From contig JALRBF010000087.1 of assembly GCA_023262365.1 (NCBI GenBank), forward strand, positions 1 to 5,978: a stretch of 5,978 nt of DNA, given 5' to 3'. The stretch is from Burkholderiaceae bacterium. GTDB lineage: Bacteria; Pseudomonadota; Gammaproteobacteria; Burkholderiales; Burkholderiaceae_C. The notes beneath the pieces are model-generated. The model was not told the DNA's origin. It did no database searches and was given only the letters and a program-made list of their open reading frames with translations. Positions 1 to 5,978 of the stretch are shown one piece after another (the first letter of the stretch is position 1; every line of letters starts with the position of its first letter). Both the position numbers and the translations under genes were made by a program.

Positions 1-12
1 GCCAACCCAATG

Positions 13-42
13 AAAAAGAGCCTCACATTTCTGTGAAGCTCT
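13..42 (-). terminator. Intrinsic terminator of tRNA-Asn
   Basis: Read on the minus strand, an 11-bp stem (AGAGCTTCACA pairing with TGTGAGGCTCT, including one G-T wobble) is closed by a GAAA tetraloop and runs directly into TTTTT (plus-strand A13-A17). It lies about 10 bp past the tRNA 3' end, which is the usual place for a tRNA terminator. The plus-strand reading lacks an immediate T-run, so it is probably one-directional. Confidence 0.9.
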
Positions 43-51
43 CAATTGTTT

Positions 52-127
52 TGGCTCCCCGAGCAGGGCTCGAACCTGCGACCTGCGGATTAACAGTCCG
101 TCGCTCTACCAACTGAGCTATCAGGGA
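52..127 (-). tRNA. tRNA-Asn (anticodon GTT)
   Basis: This is a complete 76-nt tRNA that decodes AAC and AAT (Asn). On the minus strand it folds into a 7-bp acceptor stem (TCCCTGA with TCGGGGA, one T-G wobble), a 4-bp D stem (GCTC/GAGC), an anticodon loop CTGTTAA with anticodon GTT at plus positions 92-94, a 5-bp variable region, and a perfect 5-bp T stem (GCAGG/CCTGC) with loop TTCGAGC. G73 is the discriminator base and CCA is encoded (52-54). The top pair of the anticodon stem is A27-C43, a mismatch. In the E. coli tRNA-Asn this position is G-U, so weak pairing there seems tolerated. It is followed by its own terminator and preceded by a -10 box, so it is probably a single-tRNA transcript. 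The GTT anticodon is the kind normally modified to queuosine at position 34. Confidence 0.98.
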
Positions 128-136
128 ACGGCGTTA

Positions 137-142
137 ATTATA
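137..142 (-). promoter_or_regulatory. Probable -10 box of the tRNA-Asn promoter
   Basis: A perfect TATAAT on the minus strand lies 9 bp upstream of the mature tRNA 5' end, so transcription would begin only a few bases before the tRNA. The bases between the box and the start (TAACGCCG) include a GC-rich stretch, a pattern typical of growth-rate-controlled or stringent stable-RNA promoters. An A-tract (plus T148-T153) lies just upstream. No good -35 hexamer is seen at 16-18 bp, and the TG element is one base off an extended -10. The assignment therefore rests on the -10 match and its position. Confidence 0.6.
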
Positions 143-205
143 TGCAATTTTTTGCCCCCTTCTGCGCCGGGTTTGGGGCCTGCGGCTGGCGCGTAGGGGC
201 TGGTC

Positions 206-209
206 AAGG
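206..209 (+). promoter_or_regulatory. Possible ribosome binding site for a TTG start at 219
   Basis: AAGG lies 9 nt before the TTG codon at 219 and is the only Shine-Dalgarno-like sequence in front of the small open reading frame. The ATG codons at 237 and 264 have none at a usable distance. If it is used, the protein gains six residues (MLTVGG) before the ATG at 237. The match is only four bases long, so this is tentative. Confidence 0.35.
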
Positions 210-218
210 CGTGCCACT

Positions 219-527
219 TTGCTTACAGTCGGCGGCATGGAGCCTACTTACTTTCCCGACCCCATGACCGACCGGCTTTTGGCGGTGTGCATGACGCTTG
301 CAACCGAAACATGGGTGTCGCGCCAGCGTATTGAGCGCCTTGAGGCGCGCCTTGCGCAGGCCGGCGTACCGGAGGCGCCCGAGCCGCATTCGCCTGCGGC
401 CAACCCCGAGGCGCTGGAGGCGTTTGTGGCACAGCTAATGGCGGCCTTGGACGGCCAGCTGGCTTCTAAGCGGCTTGGCCCCGAGCAGCTGCAAACCTTG
501 TTGCGCGGGGGCGTAGCCCATGAATGA
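219..527 (+). CDS. Small conserved-looking helical protein of unknown function
   Basis: This encodes 102 residues from a TTG start at 219, or 96 from the ATG at 237. I do not recognise a named family. The N-terminal part carries a YFPDP motif (residues 11-15) and an amphipathic helix with a Trp and a basic/acidic stretch (about 17-48, including RQRIERLEARL) that looks able to form a coiled coil. A Pro/Ala-rich hinge follows (51-63), then a second helix (about 64-82) and a short C-terminal helix. There is no signal peptide or membrane segment, so it is probably cytoplasmic. Its stop overlaps the methyltransferase start by 8 bp, which implies co-expression and translational coupling. I infer a partner or accessory role for the methyltransferase. 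My memory is of similar short 'DP-x-x-D-R-L' proteins in other proteobacteria, which I cannot verify here. The start is uncertain: the TTG has an AAGG at good spacing, while the ATG has no ribosome site. Confidence 0.7.
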   Translation: MLTVGGMEPTYFPDPMTDRLLAVCMTLATETWVSRQRIERLEARLAQAGVPEAPEPHSPAANPEALEAFVAQLMAALDGQLASKRLGPEQLQTLLRGGVAHE

Positions 528-1605
528 AGCCGATTTTTTGGCAGCACAGGCGTTTTTGCTGGCGGTTAAGCGGCACTGGACCACCCAGCGCTACCCGGCC
601 CTGCGCGCCATGGCGCAGGCCGCGTTGCCTGCAGACGCCTCGGCGCAGCAAGTGGCGCAATACCTTGAGCCCACCCCAGCCTACCAAACCTTTGCCTGGC
701 TTGAGCGGCATTTACAAAAAATGAAGTACAGCGGAGCCTATGGTTTGGCGCCGTATCACGACCAACGGCGCGATGCGCTGCTGCCCGCGGTAGAGGCTGC
801 CGCCGCCCAGGCCAGCGCGGCGGTGCCGCCACGCCTTACGCTGCAGCCCAACATGCCCCTGCCCGCTTACTACCAAGCGGTGGACATTCACCAGCACCCC
901 CAAGGGCTGGCAACCAACCCACTGGCTGGGCTGATGTACGAGCGTGGCGCGCGCTCCACCACGCCCATGCTGGGGGCGCGGCATCAAGACTTGCACACGC
1001 GCTTGACCGATGTGGCGCTTGGCCTGTGCGCCCAGCCACCGGCGCGCGTAATTGATTTGGCCTGCGGCTTTGGCAAAAGCACCTTGCCGTTTGCCCACGC
1101 GCTGCCGCAGGTGCCCATTACCGCGCTCGATTTGTCTGCCCCTTGCCTCAAAACGGCGGCCTGGCAGGCCGCCGAGCAAGGCGCACGCCACGTGCATTGG
1201 TTGCAAGCCAACGCGTGCGCCACGGGCTTGCCCGATGGCAGCGCCGAGCTGGTGACGTCCACCATGCTGCTGCACGAACTGCCCACGCCCGAGCTGCACC
1301 AAGCGTTGGCCGAAAGCGCGCGCCTGTGTGCGCCCGGTGGCCAGGTGGTGCATTTGGATTTTTGGCTGATTCGCGATGGCTTTGACCGGTTTATTTATAA
1401 CGGCCACAGCGACCGCAACAACGAGCCCTTTATGAAGCCTTTGTTTGAAACCGACGTGGTCCAAGCCATGGCACAAGCTGGCCTGGTGGACGTGCAGGTG
1501 CTGCCATTTGCCGAGGCCGAGGGGGTTGACCCCGCCGCCCACCCGCATTGGCGTTTTCCGTGGACGGTGATAACCGGCCGCCGCCCTGCTAGCGCGGCAG
1601 CGTAG
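520..1605 (+). CDS. Class I SAM-dependent methyltransferase, substrate unknown
   Basis: This 361-residue protein has a Rossmann-fold methyltransferase domain in its C-terminal half. Motif I is VIDLACGFGKST (177-188), the glycine-rich SAM loop. ALDLS (202-206) carries the acidic residue expected to bind the SAM ribose. NACATGLPD (231-239) is followed by the motif IV-like segment STMLLHELP (247-255), and LCAPGGQVVHLDF (269-281) is the post-motif strand seen in UbiE/methyltransferase-11-like enzymes. The first 170 residues are mainly helical and include two distinctive blocks, DIHQHPQG (122-129) and YERGARSTTP (140-149), which may form a substrate lid or contact the partner protein. There is no signal peptide. 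The ATG at 520 overlaps the previous gene by 8 bp, with a weak GGGGG at 507-511 eight bases upstream, so coupled translation is likely. The 3' end overlaps hrpA antisense by 17 bp. The methyltransferase fold is secure; whether it acts on a small molecule, lipid or protein cannot be told. Confidence 0.92.
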   Translation: MNEADFLAAQAFLLAVKRHWTTQRYPALRAMAQAALPADASAQQVAQYLEPTPAYQTFAWLERHLQKMKYSGAYGLAPYHDQRRDALLPAVEAAAAQASAAVPPRLTLQPNMPLPAYYQAVDIHQHPQGLATNPLAGLMYERGARSTTPMLGARHQDLHTRLTDVALGLCAQPPARVIDLACGFGKSTLPFAHALPQVPITALDLSAPCLKTAAWQAAEQGARHVHWLQANACATGLPDGSAELVTSTMLLHELPTPELHQALAESARLCAPGGQVVHLDFWLIRDGFDRFIYNGHSDRNNEPFMKPLFETDVVQAMAQAGLVDVQVLPFAEAEGVDPAAHPHWRFPWTVITGRRPASAAA

Positions 1606-4600
1606 CCCAGGCTTTTTCTAGGCGCTTGACGCTTACCGGCGTGGGCGTGCGCAGGCTTTGGGCAAACAAGCTCACGCGCAGTTCTTCCAGCAGCCAGCGG
1701 TACTGGGTCATGGCCTCGTCCATGTGGCCTTGGCGCTGCGCCACCAAGCGCCAAAAGCGGCTCTCCAGCGCCTGCACCTCGGCCATGCGTTGGGTGTCGC
1801 GTGCGGGGTCGGCCCCGCGCTTGTCCAGCCGCATCACCACGGCCTGAAAGTAGCGCGGCAGGTGCGTCCATTGGGCATACGGCAGCTCGGCCAGCGTGCC
1901 CTTGTGCATCAGCCGTTGCAGCTGTTGGGTAAGGTCTTTGGCCACGGCCTCGGGCGGCTTGGCATCTTTAAGTTTGCGCTGGGCACTGGCCCAGTCGCGC
2001 AGCACGGCGCCGGCTTGGCGCGCCACTTCTTGCGCAATCAGCGTCAGGCGGTTGCGTCCTTGCTCAAGCCGTTGGCCAAAGCTGGTGGCGTTGTGCGGCA
2101 AGGGCTCGGCCAAAAAGGTACGCTCAAGCGCCACGTTAAGTACCTGCTGCTGCAACACCTGGGCATCGGCCAATGGGGCGTACAGCAAGCTGGTTTGGCG
2201 CCAGTCGGGCAGTTGTTTGTTTAGGTACTTCAGCGTCTCGCGCACTTGCAGGGCAAACAGGCGGCGCAGCCCTTGGCGGTGCACGCGCGCGGCCTCGTGC
2301 TCGTCGTCGTACACCGCCTGCACCACGGCGTCGCCCTCGTCAACCAACGCGGCAAAGCCTACCAGGGTTTGTCCGTCGCGTTCAATTTCAAGCAGCTCGG
2401 GCCATGGGCCAAAGTCCCACGTGGTGTGGCGGGTGGCCGGTGGCGCGGGCTTGCGCGTGGCGGCGCCGGGGTTGGCGCGCGCTGGGGTTGCCGCCGTGGT
2501 TGCCGTCTTGGTCGGTTGAACTGGGGTGCCGGCGTTTGTCTGCGCCAGTTGCGCGCGCAGCCCCGCCAGCGCCTGAAACGCGCCCCGCGCTTGCTGCCCC
2601 CACTGGCCGCGCAGCGCCGCCAAGCTGCGGCCCAAGCCCAGCACGCCACCGTGTTCGTCCTCGAGCTGCAGGTTCATGTGCAGGTGGGCCGGCAGCATGT
2701 CGGGCTTAAAGTCGCTGGCGCGTTGCTCCAGTTGGGTGCGCCCGCGCAGCCAGGGCAACATGGCGGCAAGCAAATCGCCCTTGGCAAAGTGCTCGGGCTG
2801 GCTTAGATGCTGGGCCAGCGCTTGCGCGGTGGCGGGCAAGGGCACCAAGCGGGCGCGGGCTTTTTGCGGCAGCGTCTTAAGCAAGGCCAGCACCTTGTCG
2901 GGCAGCATGCCGGGCACCAGCCAATCCAGCCGCTCTTGGGCCACGCGGTTAAGCGCCACCAGCGGCAACCGCACCGTCATGCCGTCGCGTGCGTCGCCGG
3001 GGTCGTGCAAGTACGTCACCGGGCAGTCAATGCCGCCGAGCCGAATCAGGTCGGGAAACGCCGCCTGCGTCACCGCGTCGGCGGTGTGCCGCATCAAGTC
3101 CTCGGGGGTAAGCACCAAGGCCTGCGCCCGCTGTGCCGGGGGTAACTGGCGCAGCCACGCGCGCAGTTGGTCGCGGCTGCTGATGTCGGCTGGCAGCGCG
3201 GCCAAATAAAACGCCTCAATTTGGCTATCGTCCACCAACACGTCTTGCCGCCTGGCCTTGTGCTCAAGCTGCAACACCTCGCGCAGCAAGCGCTGGTTGG
3301 CTTGCATGAAGCCAAAGCCCTCCTCGCCCAGCGCACCGTCTACCAGCGCCTCGCGCACAAACACGCGGTGCGCCTCGGTGGGGTCAACCACCGCGTAATC
3401 CACCTTGCGGCCGTGGTACACCAACAGCCCGTAAAGCGTGGCACGCTGATAAGCCACCACGGCGCCGCGCTTGGCGTCGTAGTGCGGCTGCAGCAACTCG
3501 GTTTTGAGCACGTGGCCGGCCACACGCTCAATCCACTGCGGCTCCACCGCGGCCAAGCCACGGCCGTACAAGCGCGTGGTGTCCACCAACTCAGCGGCCA
3601 CCACCCAGCGCTTGGGGCGCTTGCGCAAATGCACCCCCGGATGCGGCAAAAACTTGATTTGCCGCGCCCCGGTAAAGGCGTCGTCGCCCTCGCCCCTATA
3701 GCCCACGTTGCCCAGCAAACCGGCCAGCAGCGCCGTATGCAACTGCTCGTACGTAGCCGGCTTGGTGTTAAGGCGCCAGCCCTGCTCCGCAGCCAAGGCC
3801 GCAAGCTGTTGGTGGGTTTCGCGCCACTCCCGCACCCGGCGTGCGCTTAAAAACCGCTCACGCAGCAACTGCTCGTATTGTCGGTTGGACAACTTGTGGG
3901 CCGTCCCGTCGCCGCCACGGGCTTTATCTAGCCAATTCCAAAGCGACAGCAGCCCCACAAACTCGCTGCGCTCGTCGGCAAACGCGGCGTGCGCTTGGTC
4001 GGCGGCGGCTTGTTGGTCCATGGGGCGGTCGCGCGGGTCGGGCACACCCAAGGCCGCGGCAATAACCAGCACCTCGCGCAGCGCCTGCTGTTGCTGCGCC
4101 TCAAGCAACATGCGGCCCAAGCGCGGGTCAAGCGGCAGCCGCGCCAGCACCGTGCCGGTGGCGGTTAACTCACCCTGCGCGTCAATGGCGCCCAGTTCGG
4201 TCAGCAACTGATAGCCGTCGGCCACGGCGCGGCGCAGCGGGGGCTCAATAAAGTCAAAGGTCTCCACCGCGCCAAGGCCTAGCGCCTTCATGCGCAAAAT
4301 CACCCCCGCCAAACTGCTTCGGGCAATCTCGGGGTCGGTAAACGGCGCACGCTTGGCAAAGTCTTCTTCGTCGTACAAGCGAATCGCCACGCCATCGGCC
4401 ACACGCCCGCACCGCCCGGCTCGCTGCGCCGCGGCCGCCTGGCTGATGCGCTCAACCTGCAGCTGCTCAACCTTTTGCCGGTAGCTGTAGCGCTTGACGC
4501 GGGCCAAGCCACTGTCAATCACGTACCGAATACCGGGCACGGTCAGCGAGGTCTCGGCCACGTTGGTGGCCAGCACAATACGCCGGGCATGGTGCGGCGC

Positions 4601-5437
4601 AAAAATGCGCTCTTGCTCGGCTTGGCTCAAACGCGCAAACAGCGGCACCACCTCGGCCCCGCGTGCCAGCGGCTGATGCGCCAAATGCCGCCGCAGATGG
4701 TTGGCGGCGCTACGAATCTCGCGCTCACCGGGCAAAAACACCAAAATGTCGCCCGCCTCTTGCGGGCTTTGCCACAACGCGTCCACCGCTTGGGCAATAG
4801 CCGTATCAAGGTTGCTGTCACGCGATTCTTCAAACGGCTGCCAACGCACCTCAACCGGGTACAACCGCCCCGAGACCTGCAACACCGGCGCCGGCCCGCG
4901 CAAGCCAGCAAAGTAGTTGGCAAAGCGCTCGGCGTCAATCGTGGCCGAGGTCACCACCACCTTCAAATCGGGCCGCTGCGGCAACACGTGCTTGATGTAG
5001 CCCAACAAAAAATCAATGTTCAGGCTACGCTCGTGCGCCTCGTCGATGATGATGGTGTCGTACGCGCGCAGCAACGGGTCGCGCTGCGTTTGTGCCAACA
5101 AAATGCCATCGGTCATGAGCTTAACCGACGCCTGCGGGCTTACCCGCTCTTGAAACCGAATTTGGTAGCCCACCACCTCGCCCAGCGGTGTTTCAAGCTC
5201 TTGCGCCAAGCGCTTGGCCACGCTGGTGGCGGCAAGCCGCCGCGGCTGGGTGTGGCCAATTAGCCCGCCGCCGTTAAGCCGCCCGCGCCCCAGGGCCAGC
5301 GCCATTTTGGGCAACTGGGTGGTTTTGCCCGAGCCGGTCTCGCCGCACACCACCACCACTTGGTGATTGGCCATGGCCTGCATGATGGCGTGGCGCTGCT
5401 GACTGACCGGTAAAGACGCCGGAAAAGAGAGCTTCAA
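1589..5437 (-). CDS. hrpA: ATP-dependent RNA helicase HrpA (DEAH box)
   Basis: This 1282-residue superfamily 2 DEAH/RHA helicase is close to the roughly 1300 residues of E. coli HrpA. All motifs are intact: I GETGSGKTT (32-40), Ia TQPRRLAAT (63-71), II DEAH (132-135), III SAT (164-166), IV ILVFLPGERE (231-240), V TNVAETSLTVPG (291-302) and VI QRAGRCGR (338-345). A winged-helix/HA2-type region follows (about 375-500), then an OB-fold region and the long HrpA-specific C-terminal half, ending in the conserved EELRVSLFAQ (251-260 of the last thousand, i.e. 1251-1260). In E. coli, HrpA is linked to mRNA processing and to clearing stalled or collided ribosomes; the same cytoplasmic role is inferred here. 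The TTG at 5437 is the only in-frame start between the upstream kynA stop and the conserved LPVSQ (9-13). It lacks a Shine-Dalgarno sequence and gives a short N-terminus without the roughly 70-residue E. coli extension. An Ala/Pro/Thr-rich linker occupies residues 964-1006. Confidence 0.98.
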   Translation of the reverse strand: MKLSFPASLPVSQQRHAIMQAMANHQVVVVCGETGSGKTTQLPKMALALGRGRLNGGGLIGHTQPRRLAATSVAKRLAQELETPLGEVVGYQIRFQERVSPQASVKLMTDGILLAQTQRDPLLRAYDTIIIDEAHERSLNIDFLLGYIKHVLPQRPDLKVVVTSATIDAERFANYFAGLRGPAPVLQVSGRLYPVEVRWQPFEESRDSNLDTAIAQAVDALWQSPQEAGDILVFLPGEREIRSAANHLRRHLAHQPLARGAEVVPLFARLSQAEQERIFAPHHARRIVLATNVAETSLTVPGIRYVIDSGLARVKRYSYRQKVEQLQVERISQAAAAQRAGRCGRVADGVAIRLYDEEDFAKRAPFTDPEIARSSLAGVILRMKALGLGAVETFDFIEPPLRRAVADGYQLLTELGAIDAQGELTATGTVLARLPLDPRLGRMLLEAQQQQALREVLVIAAALGVPDPRDRPMDQQAAADQAHAAFADERSEFVGLLSLWNWLDKARGGDGTAHKLSNRQYEQLLRERFLSARRVREWRETHQQLAALAAEQGWRLNTKPATYEQLHTALLAGLLGNVGYRGEGDDAFTGARQIKFLPHPGVHLRKRPKRWVVAAELVDTTRLYGRGLAAVEPQWIERVAGHVLKTELLQPHYDAKRGAVVAYQRATLYGLLVYHGRKVDYAVVDPTEAHRVFVREALVDGALGEEGFGFMQANQRLLREVLQLEHKARRQDVLVDDSQIEAFYLAALPADISSRDQLRAWLRQLPPAQRAQALVLTPEDLMRHTADAVTQAAFPDLIRLGGIDCPVTYLHDPGDARDGMTVRLPLVALNRVAQERLDWLVPGMLPDKVLALLKTLPQKARARLVPLPATAQALAQHLSQPEHFAKGDLLAAMLPWLRGRTQLEQRASDFKPDMLPAHLHMNLQLEDEHGGVLGLGRSLAALRGQWGQQARGAFQALAGLRAQLAQTNAGTPVQPTKTATTAATPARANPGAATRKPAPPATRHTTWDFGPWPELLEIERDGQTLVGFAALVDEGDAVVQAVYDDEHEAARVHRQGLRRLFALQVRETLKYLNKQLPDWRQTSLLYAPLADAQVLQQQVLNVALERTFLAEPLPHNATSFGQRLEQGRNRLTLIAQEVARQAGAVLRDWASAQRKLKDAKPPEAVAKDLTQQLQRLMHKGTLAELPYAQWTHLPRYFQAVVMRLDKRGADPARDTQRMAEVQALESRFWRLVAQRQGHMDEAMTQYRWLLEELRVSLFAQSLRTPTPVSVKRLEKAWATLPR
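2420..2548 (-). other. Low-complexity Ala/Pro/Thr-rich linker within HrpA
   Basis: Residues 964-1006 of HrpA are dominated by Ala, Thr and Pro with scattered Arg/Lys, and match the look of a flexible, disordered tether. The segment sits just before the conserved WDFGPWPE block (1007-1014), which corresponds to WSFGQLPE in E. coli HrpA. As I recall the E. coli protein, the equivalent spacer is much shorter. The reading frame stays open and the conserved C-terminus follows, so this is an in-frame expansion and not a break. Confidence 0.7.
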
Positions 5438-5461
5438 TACAACTAACGGTTGGTGGGGTGA

Positions 5462-5978
5462 CTACAAGCGCGTGCGAACGGTCCAAAGCTCAGGAAACAG
5501 CACCACATCGAGCATGCGCTTGAGGTAGCTGACTCCGGCGGTGCCGCCCGTGCCTTGCTTAAACCCAATGATACGCTCAACCGTTGTGACGTGATGAAAC
5601 CGCCACCGCCTAAAGGCCTCTTCAATGTCCACCAATTTCTCGGCCAATTGGTACAAATCCCAGTGCGCTTTGGGTTGGCTGTACACCGCAAACCACGCCT
5701 GCTCAACCGCGACATGCGCCACATGCGGCGCCGTCCAATCGCGCGCCAGCACCTCGGCGGGCAAGGCTAAGCCGCTGCTGTGTACCACCTGCAAGGCTTC
5801 ATCGTAAATCGAACGCGCCTGCAGGCGCTTGCGCAACACGTGGTCAATGGCGGGCTGGTCGCGGTAGCGCGCAAGGTGAGCGGCGTTTTTGTTGCCCAGC
5901 ATCATCTCAATGGCGCGGTACTGCCAACTTTGCAAACCGCTGGATTGCCCCAGCGAGGGCCGCATCATCGAATACTCG
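5462..5978 (-). CDS. kynA: Tryptophan 2,3-dioxygenase, C-terminal part (5' end outside window)
   Basis: The enzyme is a cytoplasmic heme dioxygenase that opens the indole ring of L-tryptophan with O2 to give N-formylkynurenine, the first step of the kynurenine pathway. About 171 C-terminal residues are present; the family is usually about 280-300, so roughly the first 110-120 lie beyond the right edge. The open frame continues to the edge (codons for E-Y-S precede the first Met at 5968), so that Met is internal. Numbering from it, visible landmarks are SSGLQSWQYR (9-18) and LGNKN (24-28), IYDEAL (54-59), DWT (77-79), LVDIEEAF (112-119), HVTTVERIIGF (126-136) with His126 as the expected proximal heme ligand, GTGGTAGV (139-146) whose Thr region contacts substrate, and LFPELWTVRT (157-166). 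The stop is 24 bp before the hrpA start on the same strand with no terminator between, so a shared transcript is likely. The family call is secure. Small departures are SSGL for the usual SSGF and FHH for the usual FRH. Confidence 0.97.
   Translation of the reverse strand, partial: EYSMMRPSLGQSSGLQSWQYRAIEMMLGNKNAAHLARYRDQPAIDHVLRKRLQARSIYDEALQVVHSSGLALPAEVLARDWTAPHVAHVAVEQAWFAVYSQPKAHWDLYQLAEKLVDIEEAFRRWRFHHVTTVERIIGFKQGTGGTAGVSYLKRMLDVVLFPELWTVRTRL

Noticed and set aside
52..127. tRNA-Asn as an integration (attachment) site
   Set aside because: tRNA-Asn genes can host integrative elements, but the 3' end faces the left window edge. Only 51 bp are visible beyond it, with a normal terminator and no direct repeat or integrase.
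712..1548. A 278-codon minus-strand frame opposite the methyltransferase
   Set aside because: It is antisense to a protein with clear SAM-binding motifs. Its composition (Gly/Gln/His/Arg-rich) is that of a shadow frame.
1604..1618. Possible plus-strand terminator AGCC-CA-GGCT followed by TTTTT
   Set aside because: The hairpin would have a 4-bp stem and only a 2-nt loop, which is not sterically credible. The T-run lies inside the hrpA coding region.
2246..3850. Long plus-strand frames at 2246-2806 and 3167-3850
   Set aside because: Both are opposite hrpA in the same shadow frame, with Arg/Gly/His-rich translations and no recognisable domain or ribosome site.
4475..5263. A 262-codon open frame on the plus strand opposite hrpA
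   Set aside because: It lies antisense to the conserved helicase motifs of HrpA. Its translation is His/Gln/Arg-rich without domain motifs, as expected of a complementary-frame shadow in GC-rich DNA.
1..5978. CRISPR arrays, insertion sequences, phage genes or defence modules
   Set aside because: No regularly spaced repeats, terminal inverted repeats, transposase, integrase or nuclease signatures were seen. HrpA is the housekeeping helicase type and is not a defence-associated one.

Overview
The window looks like ordinary chromosomal sequence from a GC-rich betaproteobacterium, most likely order Burkholderiales and possibly Comamonadaceae. This rests on base composition, the tRNA-Asn sequence, and a long-form HrpA helicase next to a kynurenine-pathway tryptophan 2,3-dioxygenase. 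The genus cannot be fixed from the sequence alone. I see no insertion sequence, prophage, CRISPR array or toxin-antitoxin module.

Layout from left to right. Positions 1-142 hold a complete minus-strand tRNA-Asn(GTT) unit: an intrinsic terminator (13-42), the tRNA with encoded CCA (52-127), and a TATAAT -10 box (137-142) with a GC-rich discriminator. A divergent spacer of about 90-110 bp leads to a plus-strand pair that overlaps by 8 bp. The first is a small, partly helical protein of unknown function (219 or 237 to 527). The second is a 361-residue class I SAM-dependent methyltransferase (520-1605) with an extra N-terminal region. This pair is the least understood part of the window and the best candidate for new biology. 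It is probably a translationally coupled two-protein unit whose substrate is unknown.

The methyltransferase gene runs tail to tail into hrpA on the minus strand (1589-5437). The two coding regions overlap antisense by 17 bp, and no intrinsic terminator lies between them. HrpA is a full-length DEAH-box RNA helicase of 1282 residues with all helicase motifs intact. It has a TTG start, no visible Shine-Dalgarno sequence, and an Ala/Pro/Thr-rich linker in the C-terminal half. Upstream of hrpA on the same strand, 24 bp away, is the 3' end of kynA (5462-5978), whose N-terminal part lies beyond the right edge. kynA and hrpA are probably co-transcribed, although heme-dependent tryptophan breakdown and RNA-helicase or ribosome-rescue work have no obvious functional link.

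Overall the region is a housekeeping neighbourhood. The points of interest are start-site choices, gene overlaps and the uncharacterised small-protein/methyltransferase pair, rather than an accessory system.
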